64,000 nt of DNA from positions 50,498-114,497 of the forward strand of contig NZ_FMZZ01000017.1 in the NCBI RefSeq assembly GCF_900101685.1. The letters run 5' to 3'. The notes beneath the pieces are model-generated. The model was not told the origin of the DNA and did no database searches. It worked only from the letters and a program-made list of their open reading frames with translations. Below are positions 1 to 8,017 of the stretch, piece after piece. The first letter of the stretch is position 1. Every line of letters starts with the position of its first letter. Source of the stretch: Actinokineospora iranica (GTDB lineage: Bacteria > Actinomycetota > Actinomycetes > Mycobacteriales > Pseudonocardiaceae). The translations under genes and the position numbers were made by a program.

Positions 1-360
1 CTGGCCTACGCCATGCGCTACACCGACCGAGAATCCCCCCTATACCGAGAAGACGAGTCGACCATCGCCCAACGCTGGACAAACCAGCTCCTGCGCCTCT
101 ACGCCGATCTCCCACTGACCACAGAGGACATAGTGGAGGTCAGAATCTTCAAGGCCCCCTTCGTGGAACCGGTGTACCCCTTGGGCTACCTGACCCAACG
201 CCCCGCGATCGAAGTCCCCAACACCCCACTGCTACTGGCCACCACCGCCCACGTCTACCCGGAAGTCACCAGCTGGAATTCCAGCGTAGGCCTAGCCGAA
301 CGCGTGGCGATCACACTGCTGACAAGCATGAACCACACCCCCACCACAACAAAAACCTGA
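1..360 (+). CDS. FAD-dependent oxidoreductase, C-terminal part (5' truncated by window edge)
   Basis: The reading frame is open from base 1 (Leu-Ala-Tyr-Ala before the first Met), so this is the last 119 residues of a gene that begins outside the window. The tail carries the pattern of NAD(P)/FAD amine-oxidase-like proteins: a PVYPLGY stretch, then a strand and a YPEVTSWN/GLAERVA segment, which in this family is the C-terminal FAD-contacting region and last helix. The N-terminal Rossmann dinucleotide motif would lie upstream, so substrate and exact subfamily cannot be judged. It ends 340 bp before a convergent gene, and a repeat array fills the gap. Confidence 0.6.
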   Translation: MAYAMRYTDRESPLYREDESTIAQRWTNQLLRLYADLPLTTEDIVEVRIFKAPFVEPVYPLGYLTQRPAIEVPNTPLLLATTAHVYPEVTSWNSSVGLAERVAITLLTSMNHTPTTTKT

Positions 361-402
361 CCCGCCCCACCTTGCCCTTGCCAACCGCGAGATGAAATAC
401 AG

Positions 403-556
403 CAAGGAGCACACCCGAGCACCTGCCAGGCCGCACTGCCCCTGCCCGGTGCTCGATGGGGCGCAGGAGGGCACCCGACCCCCTGCCAACCGGCACCAGC
501 GCCCGCCCAGTGCTCGATGGGGTGGAGTGGTTTCTTTGGGGGAGAAGGAAGATCCC
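403..556 (+). repeat. Intergenic repeat array A (about 55-62 bp units)
   Basis: The 340 bp between two convergent genes holds no convincing gene but is built of related units. The core GTGCTCGATGGGG starts at 449 and recurs as TGCTCGATGGGG at 511. A second block, 403-434 (CAAGGAGCACACCCGAGC followed by a CTGCCAGGCCGC end), is found again in inverted orientation at 3292-3323 with 30 of 32 bases identical. A degenerate copy of the same block follows the core at 464-495. This is a dispersed repeat family of the genome, seen twice in this window, each time between the 3' ends of converging genes. Confidence 0.75.
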
Positions 557-659
557 TGAACTCGCCGTGGTCTTGGGGCCGAAGGCACCCCACCCGTCTT
601 TCCCACGACGGGATCTTCCTTCGTAGGGGCCCCAAAGAAACCACTCCACCCATCGAGCA
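511..659. repeat. Large inverted repeat / potential hairpin
   Basis: The left arm 511-556 begins TGCTCGATGGGGTGGAGTGG and ends AAGGAAGATCCC. The right arm 610-659 is its inverted copy apart from a few-base insertion and a one-G difference. The arms are 46-50 bp and enclose a 53-nt loop, enough for a long stable RNA or cruciform stem. It sits between the stops of the converging FAD oxidoreductase and MpaB-type genes, so a bidirectional transcription stop or processing signal is plausible. It is longer than an ordinary terminator and lacks a T-tract. Confidence 0.75.
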
Positions 660-699
660 ACCCAACACAGCCAACCAGCGAGCAGACAGACCCGCCAAC

Positions 700-1623
700 T
701 CACCCCCCAGGCGAGTAATGCTTCGGAGACCCCCGCTCACCCACCGGCGGCAGATTACGAAGCGGAGTCTCCACCAACGGCGCGTCAGCGGCCAAGGCCC
801 CCCGCGCCCGCCGCCACCCAGCCCGCGCCCGGGGATGATAACGCCGCTCAAACGGCACCACCCGAAAAACACCCCCGATCATCCGCCCGACCAGCCAATG
901 CAACCGAGCGTCGAACGAAGACCAGGAATACCCAAGCCGATCCCGAACCACCGGGTCGTACATCCCCACCGTGAGCCACAGAAACCCCCGCCCCACCAGC
1001 ACCCGCGAAACCCGCCACACCCCATCAGGCACCCACCGCACCGGTTTGGCCAGCCCCCGCAGATCCAACACAGCCCGCGTGGCCTTGTTGTCCTCCAACA
1101 CCTCTGCGCACATACGCTCCCAGTACGCCTGAAACTCCGCCCAAGACCCCGGCACCGACCGCATACTCATCCCATAAAGCCGATACCACTGCACGTGCTC
1201 GTCAAACAACCGTCGCCGATCGGCTTCCGTCAGCCCGCCCATAAAATGCTCCGCCACCCGCAGAACCCCGACGAAGAACGTGGCATGGGCCCAGTAAAAA
1301 GTGTCCGGGTCAAGCGCGTGATACCGCCGACCGCGCGAGTCCACCCCTTTGATCGTCTCGTGGTACCCGCGAACCTGCCGCGCCGTCTCCACCGCCCGGG
1401 GGCCGTCGTACACGACGCCGCCGATCGGATAGAGCGAACGGAACAGCCGCTGCCAGCGCTCCTCGAAGAACCGTGAGTGCTCCTCGACGCCCGCGCCCAG
1501 CCCCGGGTGCATGTTCTGCATGGACCCCGCCCACAGCGCGGTCAGCATCCCCCGCCAGTCGCCGAAGTACTTCCAGGTCAGCGAGTCGGGCCCGAGCGGG
1601 GTCGGCTCATCGGTTCGCGACAT
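700..1623 (-). CDS. Oxygenase MpaB family protein (DUF2236)
   Basis: A 307-residue protein with the features of the MpaB/latex-clearing-type DUF2236 family: an N-terminal WKYFGDWRGMLTAL helix, a mid-protein segment with FYWAHATFF, where the His of the H-A-T motif is a conserved putative heme or metal ligand, and then FDEHVQWYRLYG. Members are predicted oxygenases or dehydrogenases acting on hydrophobic substrates, and the natural substrate here is unknown. A GGAG ribosome site precedes the ATG. It is divergent from a TetR regulator, with a near-perfect palindrome between them, so this gene is the likely target of that repressor. Confidence 0.8.
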   Translation of the reverse strand: MSRTDEPTPLGPDSLTWKYFGDWRGMLTALWAGSMQNMHPGLGAGVEEHSRFFEERWQRLFRSLYPIGGVVYDGPRAVETARQVRGYHETIKGVDSRGRRYHALDPDTFYWAHATFFVGVLRVAEHFMGGLTEADRRRLFDEHVQWYRLYGMSMRSVPGSWAEFQAYWERMCAEVLEDNKATRAVLDLRGLAKPVRWVPDGVWRVSRVLVGRGFLWLTVGMYDPVVRDRLGYSWSSFDARLHWLVGRMIGGVFRVVPFERRYHPRARAGWRRARGALAADAPLVETPLRNLPPVGERGSPKHYSPGG

Positions 1624-1649
1624 ATGCGGGCTCCATCCACCGGAAATAA

Positions 1650-1669
1650 CTGACTACGGCCGTTGTCAG
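1650..1669. promoter_or_regulatory. 20-bp near-perfect palindrome, putative TetR operator
   Basis: CTGACTACGGCCGTTGTCAG reads the same on both strands at 18 of 20 positions. It lies in the 52-bp gap between divergent start codons (MpaB-type gene at 1623, TetR gene at 1676), immediately upstream of the regulator. Position and symmetry fit an autoregulatory TetR-family operator controlling both genes. Binding is inferred. Confidence 0.6.
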
Positions 1670-1675
1670 ATTAGG

Positions 1676-2287
1676 ATGGGCGGGGTGCTGAGTCAACGAG
1701 CCGCCGACCGGACCTGGGGCGGCACGACCCTGACCGACCGCAAGGCCGCCCGGCGGCTGCGGCTGCTCGAAGCGGGCGTCGACCTGCTCGGCGCGCCCGA
1801 GGGCCCCGCGCTGAGCGTGCGCGCGGTGTGCAGGCACGCCAAGCTCACCGAGCGGTACTTCTACGAGAGCTTCCCCGACCGCGACGAACTCGTCCTCGCC
1901 GTGTACGAGCACGTCGCGGCCGCCGCGCGCCAGGCCCTGGTCGACGCTGTGCGGTCCAGCCCGCCCGACCCGCCCGCACTGGCCCGCGCCGCGGTCACCG
2001 CGTTCGTCGAACTCATGGTGGACGACCCCCGGCGCGGCCGCGTCCTGCTGCTCGCCCCGCTGACCGACCCGGCGCTGTCCAGCCGGGGTATGGCGCTGCT
2101 GCCCGCGTTCGCCGCGCTGATCCGGGAACAGCTGCCCGAAGACGAGTCGGAGACCGACCGGGAGATGACCGCGATAGGGCTGGTCGGGGCGCTGACCCAC
2201 CTGTTCTCCGCGTATCTCGACGGGACGCTCACGGTCGACCGCGATCAGCTTGTGGATCACTGCGTGCGGCTGCTGACTCGGGCCTGA
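1676..2287 (+). CDS. TetR/AcrR family transcriptional regulator
   Basis: A 203-residue repressor-type protein. An N-terminal helix-turn-helix spans about residues 20-65 (ALSVRAVCRHAKLTERYFYE, the RYFYESF being the typical recognition-helix end of TetR proteins), followed by an all-helical ligand domain. The ATG at 1676 is chosen because the frame upstream runs through the divergent neighbour; a GTG at 1685 is the alternative. The palindrome just upstream suggests autoregulation and control of the divergent MpaB-type gene. The ligand is unknown. Confidence 0.85.
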   Translation: MGGVLSQRAADRTWGGTTLTDRKAARRLRLLEAGVDLLGAPEGPALSVRAVCRHAKLTERYFYESFPDRDELVLAVYEHVAAAARQALVDAVRSSPPDPPALARAAVTAFVELMVDDPRRGRVLLLAPLTDPALSSRGMALLPAFAALIREQLPEDESETDREMTAIGLVGALTHLFSAYLDGTLTVDRDQLVDHCVRLLTRA

Positions 2288-2329
2288 CCTGGTTTCGACA
2301 CCGGCCGGACCGGGAAGTCCGGCCGGGAG

Positions 2330-3244
2330 ATGCAGACTTTCCTGCCGTATCCGGATTTCGTCGCCAGCGCCGCAGCGCTAGACCGAGGAAGGCTCGGGAA
2401 GCAGCGGGTGGAGGCGGTGCAGATTCTGCGTGCGCTCGTGTGGCCGGTGTACGGGTGGAAGCATCACCCGGCGGTGGCCATGTGGCGTGGGTTCGTGCCC
2501 GCCCTGGTGCTGTACACCGCCGCCGTCTGTCGCCGCTGGACGGACCTGGGGCACGCGGACTCCGTGCTGGCGCAGGCCCTGGCGTTCACGGGTGGGCGCT
2601 TGCCTGAGCCGGACCGGCTCGCTGACGAGGGGATGCTGCCGCCGTGGCTGGGTGAACCGGCGGTGCACCTGAGCCATCAGGCTTCGCTGCTGCGCAAGGA
2701 CCCTGAGCATTACCGCCCGCTCTTCGGGGACGACGTGCCGGATGACCTGCCTTACGCTTGGCCGTCTCCGGTGTATCCGCGGTGGCCGCTGCGGCGAGGA
2801 CACCCCCATGCGCTGCCGCTGCCTGACGCGCTCGACCTGCTGGGGGTCGCTCCGCCTGACGCCGCGGAGTCCGCTGCGCTGGATGATGTCCTCGCTGGGC
2901 GCGGCGCTGTGCTTGTCGGGGCCGATCCGGTGCGCCTTGCCGAGGTGGGACTGCTTGCGGGGCTGTGCACGCCGGGGCGGACCGCATGGGTCAGTCCGCT
3001 GCCGTTGCCTCGGGTCACGCACCCTGGGGCTACGCCTGTTGTCGGTCCTGACTATGGGGGCGGACGGCAGCCGGATGCGGCCGCCGTCGCCGCTATGCGG
3101 GCGGAATGCCTGGCTACGCCGGACTTCGCGTTCTTTCGGGAAGGGTCGGTTAACGGGTTTTCCTCGGACGTCGACCTGGTTGTGTTGGATCGGGTTCGGG
3201 TGATGGTCGATCGGCCTGCTCTGAGTCTGGTTGTGGGGGGTTAG
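2330..3244 (+). CDS. MSMEG_6728 family protein (pyrimidine-dimer glycosylase-like fold)
   Basis: The first ~150 residues match the MSMEG_6728 family: MQTFLPYPDF at the N-terminus, LDRGRLGKQRVEA, WKHHPAVAMWRG and later HLSHQASLLRKDPEHYRPLF. These are hallmarks of a family related to T4 endonuclease V-type pyrimidine-dimer glycosylases. The family function is not established, and a role in DNA repair is inference. Residues ~155-304 are an additional domain I do not recognise. The gene lies 42 bp after the TetR gene on the same strand, so co-transcription is possible, and it converges on a second MpaB-type gene. Confidence 0.7.
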   Translation: MQTFLPYPDFVASAAALDRGRLGKQRVEAVQILRALVWPVYGWKHHPAVAMWRGFVPALVLYTAAVCRRWTDLGHADSVLAQALAFTGGRLPEPDRLADEGMLPPWLGEPAVHLSHQASLLRKDPEHYRPLFGDDVPDDLPYAWPSPVYPRWPLRRGHPHALPLPDALDLLGVAPPDAAESAALDDVLAGRGAVLVGADPVRLAEVGLLAGLCTPGRTAWVSPLPLPRVTHPGATPVVGPDYGGGRQPDAAAVAAMRAECLATPDFAFFREGSVNGFSSDVDLVVLDRVRVMVDRPALSLVVGG

Positions 3245-3275
3245 TGGTTCTCCTGGGGGCTGACTCTCGTGGGTC

Positions 3276-3470
3276 TGCTCGATGGGGTGGAGCGGCCTGG
3301 CAGACGCTCGGGTGTGCTCCTTGACCCCATCGAGCACTTGGCTGGCCTTCTGGCAGGTAGGTGGATGTGCTCTTGCGCCCCATCCGGCACTTCGCAGGCG
3401 TGGGTGTTCGCTGGCGGGTGGAGGGGTCTGCTGCTCCGCTTCCATTGAGCGCCTGGGGGCTGGGTGGGGT
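3276..3470 (-). repeat. Intergenic repeat array B (same family as at 403-556, inverted)
   Basis: The gap between the convergent genes ending at 3244 and 3513 holds copies of the same repeat on the opposite strand. TGCTCGATGGGGT at 3276-3288 pairs perfectly with ACCCCATCGAGCA at 3324-3336 (13-bp arms, 35-nt loop). The loop contains the block shared with array A (3292-3323). More degenerate units follow with GCCCCATCCGGCAC near 3380 and a CCATTGAGCGC core near 3445, giving a spacing of roughly 55-62 bp. No gene is supported here. Location at a convergent gene junction matches array A. Confidence 0.75.
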
Positions 3471-3512
3471 TGGTTGACAGCTGGCGGGCGGGTCTGACCT
3501 GTGGAACTGAGG

Positions 3513-4436
3513 TCAGTGGTCCGAGGGTGGCCGTTGGGGGGTGGCCAGCCAGGAGGGGGCTATGTCGGTGGGGGGTGGGGCGCCCAGGTCGCGGGGGTGG
3601 TAGCCGTTGGGGTAGCCGGGGTAGGTGCGGTTGTGGGGGTCGTTGGATAGGCGTGACGTTGTGCGGGGTGGTAGGTGGCGTACCACTGCCGAGCGGGCTC
3701 GTAGGGCTTGGTGGGTGGCTTTTCGCAGCCAGGTGGGGGCGGCTGGGAAGTCGAAGGCGGTCAGCATTTGTTCGCTCAGCAGGCCGTGCACGGCTTGGCG
3801 GACCAAGGGACGGACCGGTGGCCAGTACCAGGAGCACATGAGTTCCCGGGTCTGGACGCCGATTCTGTGGTTGGTTTCGCTGTAGCGGAAGTTGGCGTGT
3901 TCGTAGTCCACTTTGAACTGGCGGAACTCGGCGTAGTCGGTGGGGATGTCGCGGATGCCTAGGCGTTTGCCTACCTCGCGGTAGAAGTGGAAGGCCGCTA
4001 TCCGCTCGTGGTTGGACAGTTGGCGCCAGCCGAACTCGTCGATCCAGTCTATGGGGTCGTAGATGAAGGTCGTCAGGACGTAGCGCATGTCTTCTTGGGT
4101 GATTCGGAATCGCCCGTGGGCGCGGTTGATGACGCGGAGCGCCTCCCGGCCGCGTGGGGAGTCGTAGCCATGTTCGGCGATTTCGGCGATCAGCAGCGCG
4201 GTGTCGTCGTAGCGGCGTTGGGGGCGGTTGGCGAACTCGCCGGTGGCGTCGAGGAGGGCGGAGATGCTGGGGACGCAGTAGGTGCGGTAGAGGGCCAACT
4301 CCAGGGAGCGCTGGTAGTCCCAGGGGAACTCGTGGCCCGCGGTTATCCGGTGGATCTCGTGGTGGTCGGCTACCGGGTCCAGTGCCTCGATCCGGCGCAG
4401 CCAGGCATACCTGCGGGTGGTTCGCGCGCTGGGCAT
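3513..4436 (-). CDS. Oxygenase MpaB family protein (DUF2236), second copy
   Basis: A 307-residue protein of another branch of the MpaB/DUF2236 family: an HHEIHRITAGHEFPWDYQRS region near the N-terminus, YRTYCVPSISALLDATGEF, then ITQEDMRYVLTTFIYDPIDW and FRQFKVDYEHANFRYSETN. The ATG at 4436 is chosen because a perfect AGGAGG lies 4 nt upstream; the frame is open further up but without such a site. The position occupied by H-A-T in the other copy reads L-T-T, so one expected ligand may be missing or shifted. Substrate unknown. It converges on the MSMEG_6728-type gene. Confidence 0.75.
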   Translation of the reverse strand: MPSARTTRRYAWLRRIEALDPVADHHEIHRITAGHEFPWDYQRSLELALYRTYCVPSISALLDATGEFANRPQRRYDDTALLIAEIAEHGYDSPRGREALRVINRAHGRFRITQEDMRYVLTTFIYDPIDWIDEFGWRQLSNHERIAAFHFYREVGKRLGIRDIPTDYAEFRQFKVDYEHANFRYSETNHRIGVQTRELMCSWYWPPVRPLVRQAVHGLLSEQMLTAFDFPAAPTWLRKATHQALRARSAVVRHLPPRTTSRLSNDPHNRTYPGYPNGYHPRDLGAPPPTDIAPSWLATPQRPPSDH

Positions 4437-4509
4437 GGCGCCTCCTTGCGACCGCCGGGGTGGGTGGCGGGCACTCCAGGCTACTGGCCCTGGCCAGCGG
4501 TCTCCCACT

Positions 4510-5367
4510 TCAGTTCTGGCCGTGCTCGTCGGCCAGGCTCACGAAGCGGACCGCGGCGGTCGACTCGGTGGGCGGGGGCCAGTCGGCCACGGCGTCGTGG
4601 TTGCGGATGGGGTGCCAGGTCACCACGATGTTGACCCGGCGGCGGAGCTGGCTGATCAGGCGCTCCAGGAAGTGGCGGACCTCCTTGCCGTCGAACGGGT
4701 CCGCCGTGGCCAAGAACGACATGGCGCCCCGGTTGGACACCGCCTGCAGCACGCTGACGTCGGGCCAGCCGGTCTCGTCGTGGGTGGGGAGGCCGGAGCG
4801 GCCCGCCAGCCAGCGGGGGCTGCCGTAGCCGACCCAGACGACCTCGGCGCCGGAAAGCCAGGTCCGTCTGGCCTCGGGGAGAGCGGGGGTGTTCGCGGCG
4901 GCGACGGCGTTGCGGGCGCGCAGGGCACGCAGGAGGTCTTGGGGGCAGGGCAGGCCCCAGCGGACCAGGTAGTTGCCGACCGTCGTGGCGCCGAGCATCA
5001 CCAGGAACTCGCGGTTGATCAGCTCGGTCACCGCCTGGCGGGTCCACACCTGGTACCGCAGGCCGACCGCGTCGGGGGTGCGCCGGGCGATGGTGCCCGC
5101 GACCCACAGCTGCTGGGCGGTGGTCAGGGCGAGCTGCTCACCGGGTCTGCGGCCGCGGCGGGCGGGCACGAACGCGTTGTCCCCCCGGTTGCGGTACTCG
5201 CGGACCCACACCCCGACGGTCTGCCGGGACACCCCAAACAGCCGGGCGACCTCCACCTGGGCGGTGCCCGCCTCGACCGCGGCGACGACCCGCTTGCGCA
5301 ACTCGACCAACGCGTCGGACGACAGGCCCCGCGCGTCCCCGGCGGCCATCGGCATCGACTGGTGCAT
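4510..5367 (-). CDS. IS630-type transposase derivative with degenerate catalytic domain
   Basis: The N-terminal ~130 residues are the winged/homeodomain-like HTH of IS630/Tc1 transposases (EVARLFGVSRQTVGVWVREY, RYQVWTRQAVTELINREF). The following domain aligns in layout with the DDE domain, but the catalytic positions are not there: the strand that should carry the first Asp reads EVVWVGYGSP, the second-Asp strand reads NIVVTWHPIRNHD, and the protein ends before the Pro-x-Leu-Asn-Pro-Glu region. The frame is intact over 285 residues and I see no terminal inverted repeats nearby. It is either a decaying insertion element or a domesticated DNA-binding protein. It lies downstream of the copper operon on the same strand. 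Confidence 0.7.
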   Translation of the reverse strand: MHQSMPMAAGDARGLSSDALVELRKRVVAAVEAGTAQVEVARLFGVSRQTVGVWVREYRNRGDNAFVPARRGRRPGEQLALTTAQQLWVAGTIARRTPDAVGLRYQVWTRQAVTELINREFLVMLGATTVGNYLVRWGLPCPQDLLRALRARNAVAAANTPALPEARRTWLSGAEVVWVGYGSPRWLAGRSGLPTHDETGWPDVSVLQAVSNRGAMSFLATADPFDGKEVRHFLERLISQLRRRVNIVVTWHPIRNHDAVADWPPPTESTAAVRFVSLADEHGQN

Positions 5368-5435
5368 ACGCCCCCCTCATCTGGTGCAGGCCCAACGAGC
5401 GGCCAAGACCTCCGGATATGGCACGGATTCGCATG

Positions 5436-7211
5436 TCATCTGGTGTTTACAGGCACTCGCACTGTGGTCTGGTCGATCGCGGAGGTGCGGACCACCACCG
5501 CGAGTTCCCACTGGCCCGCCATGGGCATGGCGATTTCGGAGGAGATGTAGTGCGACGGGCCGCCGCTGACCAGCGGCACGGAGATCGGGCCGATGTTCGC
5601 CGACGGCAAGCGCAGGTCGGCGCGCACCTCGGGCACATTCTTCGACTGGCCCGCCGGGTCGAGCACGACCAGGTGGAGCTGGTTGGGGCCGACCTTCGCC
5701 GGGGTCAGCACGAACGCGACCTGGCCCTTGCCGTTGAGTCCGCCCGCGTCGAACGGGATCGCGAGCGAGACCGGCCCTTCGGCGGCGCCTGCTTGCGGCG
5801 GGTTGCGCTCCCGGTCCTGCTCGGCGCGCGCGGGCTCGGTGCCGACCAGGGACACGGTCACGGTGAGCAGCAGCGCGCCGATGGCGACCTCGGCCATGAC
5901 CAGCTTGCGGAACCGGCCGACCTCGCCGGTCTCCGGGGCGCGCTTGGCCTTGCGCTTGTCGGTGACGGTCACGACCTCGAACCCGTAGTGCCCGCGCACC
6001 CACCGCCGGGCGAGCGCGCCGCTGGCGAGCAGCACCGCGACGATGGCGACCTTGCCCAGCAGGTACCAGCCGTAGGTGGTGCCGAACAGCGCGGAGACCG
6101 TGCCCACCTGCCGCCAGGTCTGGTAGAGCCCGGTCACCACGACCACCGCGACGCACACTCCGGCGATCGTGGAGAACCGCGGCACGGCGATCTTCATCGC
6201 GTTGGCGTCCCCGGAGCGCAGCAGCACGGCGAGCGCGGGCAGGCCGCCGAGCCACACGCTCGCCGCGGTGAGGTGGGCGATGTCGACCGGCACGGACAGC
6301 GGCGCGAGCCCGCCCGCCGCGCCGTGCGCCACCAGGCTCCAGGTCGCCGCGAGGGCCACCGCGCCGCCCAGGACCACCGCGCCCCGGCGGGTGCGCGTGC
6401 GGCGAGGCAGGTCCCCCTCGGCGTGCTCTTGGCGCCAGAACCGAACGATGAGCACAGCGGCGGCGGCCAGCAGCAGCAGGCGCGCGGCCAGGCTCAGGCC
6501 GATCCGGCTGCCCAGGGTCGTCCCGATCAGGCCGGGGTCGGCCAGCGAGCCCAGCGACCGGCCGCTGGCGTAGGGCCCGTAGAGCAGCAGGGCGAGCACG
6601 GTCGCCGCCGCGGTCGCCGCCAGGCCGACCACGGCCAGCCCGCGCCCGCCGCGCCGGGCGGCCAGCGCGGGCCAGCACACCGCCGCGACGAACGTGGTGC
6701 CGACCAGCAGGGCTAGCCCGGCGGTGGCCAGCCACCTGGAAAGTCCATAGAGGACGGTCACGGTCCCGTCGCCGCCCTGGTCGCCACCGGCCCCGACCGC
6801 GGCGGGGGCGGTGGCCTCGCGGACGCTGAAGGTGAACGCGCCCTGCACCGGGTGGGTGTCGGCGGAGACGACCCGCCAGGCGACGGTGTGCGTGCCGTTG
6901 GGCAGCGTCTCACCCACCCGGACGGTGATGGTGTCCTGCTTGCCATCGGGGTGTTCCGGCTTCCCGATGCCGGTGACGTCCTTGCCGCTCGGCCCGATCA
7001 CCCGCACGCTCGCCAGGCCGAGGTCGACCGGCTCGCTGAACCGCAGGGACACCTCCCCGGGCGAGTCGCCGAGCAGTTGCCAGCCGCCGGGGGTGGTGGA
7101 CAGCAGCACCGCGTGCGCGGCGGCTGGCGCCGGGTTGGCGATCATCGCGAGCAGCGTGATCAAGAGGGCGGTGAACACCATCCGGGCACGCGGCCGGACT
7201 GCAACGGGCAT
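5436..7211 (-). CDS. Copper resistance CopC-CopD fusion protein
   Basis: A 591-residue membrane protein starting at the ATG at 7211. After a signal sequence ending in AAA-HAVLLSTTP, the mature protein begins with the His that in CopC binds Cu(II). The CopC domain (~30-125) also keeps the VSADTHPVQGAFTF motif with its Asp and His ligands. About eight membrane helices of a CopD domain follow (~150-440), including HLTAASVWLGGLPAL. A C-terminal periplasmic beta domain (~480-590) ends the protein. CopC-CopD fusions bind copper outside the membrane and are thought to mediate uptake or delivery to cuproenzymes. It is the last clear gene of the copper operon, 23 nt after the YcnI gene. Confidence 0.9.
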   Translation of the reverse strand: MPVAVRPRARMVFTALLITLLAMIANPAPAAAHAVLLSTTPGGWQLLGDSPGEVSLRFSEPVDLGLASVRVIGPSGKDVTGIGKPEHPDGKQDTITVRVGETLPNGTHTVAWRVVSADTHPVQGAFTFSVREATAPAAVGAGGDQGGDGTVTVLYGLSRWLATAGLALLVGTTFVAAVCWPALAARRGGRGLAVVGLAATAAATVLALLLYGPYASGRSLGSLADPGLIGTTLGSRIGLSLAARLLLLAAAAVLIVRFWRQEHAEGDLPRRTRTRRGAVVLGGAVALAATWSLVAHGAAGGLAPLSVPVDIAHLTAASVWLGGLPALAVLLRSGDANAMKIAVPRFSTIAGVCVAVVVVTGLYQTWRQVGTVSALFGTTYGWYLLGKVAIVAVLLASGALARRWVRGHYGFEVVTVTDKRKAKRAPETGEVGRFRKLVMAEVAIGALLLTVTVSLVGTEPARAEQDRERNPPQAGAAEGPVSLAIPFDAGGLNGKGQVAFVLTPAKVGPNQLHLVVLDPAGQSKNVPEVRADLRLPSANIGPISVPLVSGGPSHYISSEIAMPMAGQWELAVVVRTSAIDQTTVRVPVNTR

Positions 7212-7234
7212 CGGGACTCCCTGCGGCACGTGGA

Positions 7235-7978
7235 TCAGACCTGTTCCTTCTGCCTGCCGATGGCCGCGACGGCGGCCTCGACCGGGGCGGGCGGACGCGG
7301 CCCGGCCGCCCGCCGCCTGGCCGCGGGCAGCACCGCGACGCAGGCGGCGAGCGCGCCGAAGGCCGTCACCAGGCCGACCACGCCGAGCACCCGGGCGAGC
7401 GGGTCGGTCCCGTCCTCGGCGGCAGGGGCGGCGGGCAGGTGGACCGCCAGCACCGGCGCCGGGTACTCCGGCTCCGGCGCGCCCGCCTGCCCGACCTCGA
7501 TCCAGCGCACGACCTCGCCGTCGGAGTAGGTCTGCAACGCCTTGAAGACCAGGCCGTCCACCCCGTGCGGCAGCGGGCCGAAGGACACCGGGAACTCGAC
7601 GAACTCGCCCGGCTTGACCTCCCCGCCCTGCCAGGTGATCGACTCGACGCCCTCGGTCAGGGTGCCGCCGTGGCCGTGGCCGTGGATCGGCGCGGCGAGC
7701 TTTCGCGTGGCGACCGTCGCCGTCCACCCCGGAACCGGGGCCACCGACACCTTCCCGAAGGGGTGGTCCGCCGGGAAGGCCACCTCCAAGCGGGTGGTCG
7801 AGGCGTCCGCGCGCTCGTTGGGCACCCGGAACGCGGCCTTGGTGTAGCCGCCCGGCTCGGGGTTGTCCGCGGTGACCGTGACGTGCGCGACGGCGGCCTG
7901 CGCTCCGGCGAGCAGCGCCGCGCCCGCGACGGACGCCACGACCAGACCGCGGAGCATCGCTGACCCAACACGTGGCAT
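7235..7978 (-). CDS. YcnI family copper-associated protein (DUF1775)
   Basis: A 247-residue exported protein. The signal peptide ends near AQAAVA, leaving HVTVTADNPEPGG; an N-terminal His after cleavage plus the PNERADASTTRLEVAFP stretch is characteristic of YcnI proteins, which bind copper in a histidine-brace-like site. The GEFVEFPVSFGPLP motif is also family-typical. A hydrophobic helix near 200-225 followed by RRR anchors it to the membrane. It lies between a multicopper oxidase and a CopC-CopD fusion with gaps of only 39 and 23 nt, so the four genes are very probably one operon for extracytoplasmic copper handling. Confidence 0.9.
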   Translation of the reverse strand: MPRVGSAMLRGLVVASVAGAALLAGAQAAVAHVTVTADNPEPGGYTKAAFRVPNERADASTTRLEVAFPADHPFGKVSVAPVPGWTATVATRKLAAPIHGHGHGGTLTEGVESITWQGGEVKPGEFVEFPVSFGPLPHGVDGLVFKALQTYSDGEVVRWIEVGQAGAPEPEYPAPVLAVHLPAAPAAEDGTDPLARVLGVVGLVTAFGALAACVAVLPAARRRAAGPRPPAPVEAAVAAIGRQKEQV

Positions 7979-8017
7979 GGGATCGGCCCTTTCGTTGTCC
8001 GGCGAGTGGGGAGGTGG

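Noticed and set aside
255..872. Open frames antisense across repeat array A, with repeated peptides like LAGARVCSL
   Set aside because: The peptide repetition comes from the DNA repeat itself; similar words appear in array B in another frame, so these are translated repeats, not proteins.
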